Positions 4,623-7,000 of a stretch of 7,000 nt of DNA are shown piece by piece. This DNA is from Prevotellaceae bacterium (lineage in GTDB: Bacteria; Bacteroidota; Bacteroidia; Bacteroidales; Bacteroidaceae): the NCBI GenBank assembly GCA_022508685.1, contig JAFLUS010000100.1, forward strand, positions 1-7,000. The letters are read 5' to 3'. A model generated the notes under the pieces. The model searched no databases and was not told the origin of the DNA. It saw only the letters and a program-made list of their open reading frames with translations. The translations under genes were made by a program, and so were the position numbers. Each line of letters opens with the position of its first letter. Positions within the stretch are counted from its first letter, which is position 1.

Positions 4623-6893
4623 ATGGATGATTATGACCCCAAGGATGTTGTAGACAAGACATTGTCGCACGAAGATGTAGAAGACCAGATGGTGGAAGGT
4701 GCGTTTCAGCAACTGCTCCAGTCCTATCTCGCCAGTCCGCACCGCAAGAAAGTAGACATCATCACCAAGGCGTTCAACTTTGCCAAGCATGCCCACAAGG
4801 GTGTGCGTCGGCTTTCGGGCGAGCCCTACATCATGCACCCTTTGGCGGTAGCCCAGATTGTCTGTTCCGAAATCGGTTTGGGCAGCACATCCATCTGCTG
4901 TGCCTTGCTCCACGACGTAGTCGAAGACACCGACTACACCGTCGAGGACATCGAAAACATGTTTGGTGCGAAAATCGCGCAGATTGTCGACGGACTCACC
5001 AAAATCTCCGGCGGTATCTTTGGCGACAACGCATCGGCACAGGCAGAAAACTTCAAGAAACTCTTGCTGACGATGAGCGAAGACATCCGCGTCATCCTCA
5101 TCAAGATAGCCGACCGCCTGCACAACATGCGCACGTTGGGGTCGCAAGCCAAGAACAAGCAGTACAAGATTGCCGGCGAAACGCTCTACATCTATGCGCC
5201 GCTCGCCAATCGTCTGGGACTCAATTCCGTCAAGACCGAACTCGAAGACCTCAGTTTCCGCTACGAATATCCAGCCGAGTACGATGCCATTGAGCAGAAA
5301 CTGGCAAGCACCGAGGCAGAGCGCAACACCGTCTTTTCCGAATTCACAGCCCCCATTCGCGAAAGCCTCGACGCGCAAGGCTATCGCTACGAAATCAAGG
5401 CACGCGTCAAGACGCCCTATTCCATTTGGAAGAAGATGCAGACCAAGCACGTCACCTTCGAGGAAATCTACGACATACTTGCCGTCCGCATCATCTTCGA
5501 CCCGACCAATCCGTTGGAAGAGCGCGACGAATGCTTCGACATCTACGTCATGATGTCGAAAATCTACAAGGCACACCCCGAACGCCTGCGCGACTGGGTC
5601 AGTTATCCCAAAGCCAACGGCTACCAAGCCCTCCACGTCACCCTCATGTCGAAGCAAGGCGAATGGATTGAAGTCCAAATCCGCAGCCGCCGCATGGACG
5701 ACATCGCCGAAAAAGGCTTTGCCGCCCACTGGAAGTACAAGGAAACCACCCCGCAACTCGACAGCGAGAGCGAACTCAACAAGTGGCTCAACACCATCAA
5801 GGAAATCCTCGACGACCCGCAACCCGACGCGATGGACTTCCTCGACACCATCAAACTCAACCTCTTCGCTTCCGAAATCTTCGTCTTTACACCCAAAGGC
5901 GAAATCCGCACCCTGCCCGCAGGCAGCACCGCCCTCGACTTCGCATTCTCTATCCACACCGTCGTCGGCAGCCACTGCATCGGAGCGAAAGTCAACCACA
6001 AACTCGTCTCTATCAGCCACAAACTCAAGAGTGGCGACCAAGTTGAGATTCTCACAAGCAAGCAGCAACGCGTCGAACGTTCATGGCTCAACATCGCCAC
6101 CACCGCGAAAGCCACTACCAAAATCGTCGCCATTCTGCGCAAGCAAGACCGCGAGGCACGCAAACTCGGCGAAGACCTTCTGACCGACTTTCTCAAGAAG
6201 CACGACATGGTGCGCAACACCGCCACCATCGACAAACTCTGCCGACTCCACCACATGGAACGCCCCGAAATGCTCTTCACCGCCATCGGCGACAAGCATA
6301 TCAAACTGGGCGATGCCGACCTCGACTATCTGCGCGAAAAGACCAACAGCGGAGGGTGGAAACGCCTCTTCTCCTTCGGACGCAAGTCGAAGAACGGCAA
6401 AGAGAAGAAAATCGAGAAATTCGTCGTCGACAAGAATTTCGACCGCAAGAAAGTCCTGCAACTCACCGAGTCCACCATTCAGACGAAATACACCCTCAGC
6501 GAATGTTGCAAACCCATTCCGGGCGACCCCGTCATGGGATTTATCGACGACCAGAACCACATCGTCATCCACAAACTGCAGTGCCCCATTGCCGCCCGTC
6601 TGAAAGCCAATCGCGGCAACCGCGTCTTGGCAGCCCAGTGGAGCATGGGACGCACCATGCTCTTCCCCGTGGAAATCCTCATCGAAGGGCTCGACAAAAT
6701 GGGTCTGCTCAACAAAATGACGCAAGTCATCTCCGAGCAACTCAACGTCAACATGCACAAACTCGTCGTAGAATGCAACGACGGCATCTTCGAATGCCAC
6801 ATCTCCCTGTTCGTCTACGACACCACCCAAGTCGACACCCTCATCTCCAACCTCCGCCAACTGCCCGACATCACCAGCGTCAGCCGCATCTAA
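4623..6893 (+). CDS. rel: RelA/SpoT homologue, bifunctional-type (p)ppGpp synthetase/hydrolase
   Basis: This 756-residue long RSH protein makes (p)ppGpp from ATP and GDP/GTP and can hydrolyse it, setting the stringent response at the ribosome. The HD hydrolase domain (about 45-200) keeps H72, H97, D98, E101, D102 (HDVVED) and D164 (KIADRLHNMR), so hydrolysis should be active. The synthetase domain (about 250-375) shows RVKTPYSIWKKM (261-272), D284 in YDILAVRI, RLRD (321-324), NGYQALH (332-338) and EVQIR (350-354). The basic RLRD fits bifunctional enzymes (usually RxKD) rather than RelA-only synthetases (ExDD). The TGS domain lies at about 417-480 with H445, the position that contacts the tRNA 3' end in homologues. 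A zinc-finger-like segment follows (ECCKPIPGD, C628 and C629, with H650 and C654), then an ACT domain (about 680-756). Length is normal. ATG 4623 follows the transglycosylase stop by 20 bases. The 3' half is markedly C-rich at third codon positions compared with its neighbours. Confidence 0.97.
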   Translation: MDDYDPKDVVDKTLSHEDVEDQMVEGAFQQLLQSYLASPHRKKVDIITKAFNFAKHAHKGVRRLSGEPYIMHPLAVAQIVCSEIGLGSTSICCALLHDVVEDTDYTVEDIENMFGAKIAQIVDGLTKISGGIFGDNASAQAENFKKLLLTMSEDIRVILIKIADRLHNMRTLGSQAKNKQYKIAGETLYIYAPLANRLGLNSVKTELEDLSFRYEYPAEYDAIEQKLASTEAERNTVFSEFTAPIRESLDAQGYRYEIKARVKTPYSIWKKMQTKHVTFEEIYDILAVRIIFDPTNPLEERDECFDIYVMMSKIYKAHPERLRDWVSYPKANGYQALHVTLMSKQGEWIEVQIRSRRMDDIAEKGFAAHWKYKETTPQLDSESELNKWLNTIKEILDDPQPDAMDFLDTIKLNLFASEIFVFTPKGEIRTLPAGSTALDFAFSIHTVVGSHCIGAKVNHKLVSISHKLKSGDQVEILTSKQQRVERSWLNIATTAKATTKIVAILRKQDREARKLGEDLLTDFLKKHDMVRNTATIDKLCRLHHMERPEMLFTAIGDKHIKLGDADLDYLREKTNSGGWKRLFSFGRKSKNGKEKKIEKFVVDKNFDRKKVLQLTESTIQTKYTLSECCKPIPGDPVMGFIDDQNHIVIHKLQCPIAARLKANRGNRVLAAQWSMGRTMLFPVEILIEGLDKMGLLNKMTQVISEQLNVNMHKLVVECNDGIFECHISLFVYDTTQVDTLISNLRQLPDITSVSRI

Positions 6894-7000
6894 ATTGATA
6901 CCGATTGTTTTTGCAGATTTTCGATTGAAAAGTGAATTTGCAAAGTATTCTTGCCGTCAATCCGTCAAGATTGCGCTGCTATGACATGCTCAATCTGTAT
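6894..7000. other. Intergenic tail after rel
   Basis: This 107-bp stretch contains no convincing hairpin terminator for the operon. The first half is T/A-rich and carries a candidate promoter at 6910-6940. Two overlapping reading frames begin near the end, ATG at 6981 and ATG at 6986, and both run open to the edge. Neither is long enough to support as a gene. Otherwise I see nothing definite. Confidence 0.5.
6910..6940 (+). promoter_or_regulatory. Candidate promoter for a gene beyond the window
   Basis: TTTG at 6910-6913 fits the Bacteroidota -33 element, and TGAATTTG at 6933-6940 matches the -7 consensus TAnnTTTG except for G at the second base. The spacer is 19 bases, within the usual range. 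Transcription would start near 6946 and run out of the window. This is a motif match in A/T-rich DNA, so chance is possible. Confidence 0.35.

Noticed and set aside
4581..6068. A 495-codon open frame on the minus strand opposite rel
   Set aside because: Its product is dominated by V, D, F, A and G, as expected when C-ending codons of the plus strand are read backwards as GNN codons. The plus strand encodes a full, recognisable RSH protein, so this is a composition shadow.
6083..6898. A 271-codon plus-strand frame overlapping the 3' end of rel
   Set aside because: The product is extremely rich in R, H, Q, P and S, typical of an out-of-frame reading of a C-rich gene, and rel itself is intact through the ACT domain.
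1..7000. Insertion sequence, prophage, CRISPR array or defence island
   Set aside because: No transposase, integrase, spaced repeats or defence-type domains are visible; all genes are assigned to conserved core families and are intact.

Overview
The window is a 7 kb piece of a Bacteroidota chromosome, most likely from the order Bacteroidales (a Prevotella- or Bacteroides-like lineage). Three things point there: the gene order parA-parB-DUF5683-lytic transglycosylase-rel, promoter elements of the Bacteroidota TAnnTTTG type, and start codons with no clear Shine-Dalgarno sequence. Base composition is moderate, roughly half G+C by eye. I cannot name a genus from the sequence alone.

Layout. Bases 1-48 are the 3' part of tRNA-Val (anticodon TAC), followed at once by a perfect 16-bp hairpin that is probably its terminator. 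A short SUI1/YciH-family gene lies at 123-464. A 163-bp intergenic region with two overlapping candidate promoters leads into five co-directional, tightly spaced genes. These are parA (628-1455), parB (1484-2362, GTG start), a secreted or membrane DUF5683 protein (2367-3128), a periplasmic GH23/LysM lytic transglycosylase (3181-4602) and a long bifunctional-type RelA/SpoT homologue (4623-6893). Gaps are 28, 4, 52 and 20 bp, so a single operon is likely. The last 107 bp hold a candidate promoter for a gene beyond the window and no obvious terminator.

How the genes fit together. ParA and ParB form the chromosome-segregation pair. The transglycosylase cuts peptidoglycan strands, and Rel makes and degrades (p)ppGpp. 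One transcript would therefore link origin segregation, an uncharacterised envelope protein, cell-wall remodelling and the stringent response. I see every gene as intact, with its key catalytic motifs present. Nothing suggests a mobile element, CRISPR array or defence system; this is mainly a conserved housekeeping region.

The points most worth a second look are the operon coupling with its unknown DUF5683 member, a strong codon and base-composition shift between the transglycosylase gene and the 3' half of rel, the double promoter, and short direct repeats at the starts of parA and the transglycosylase gene.
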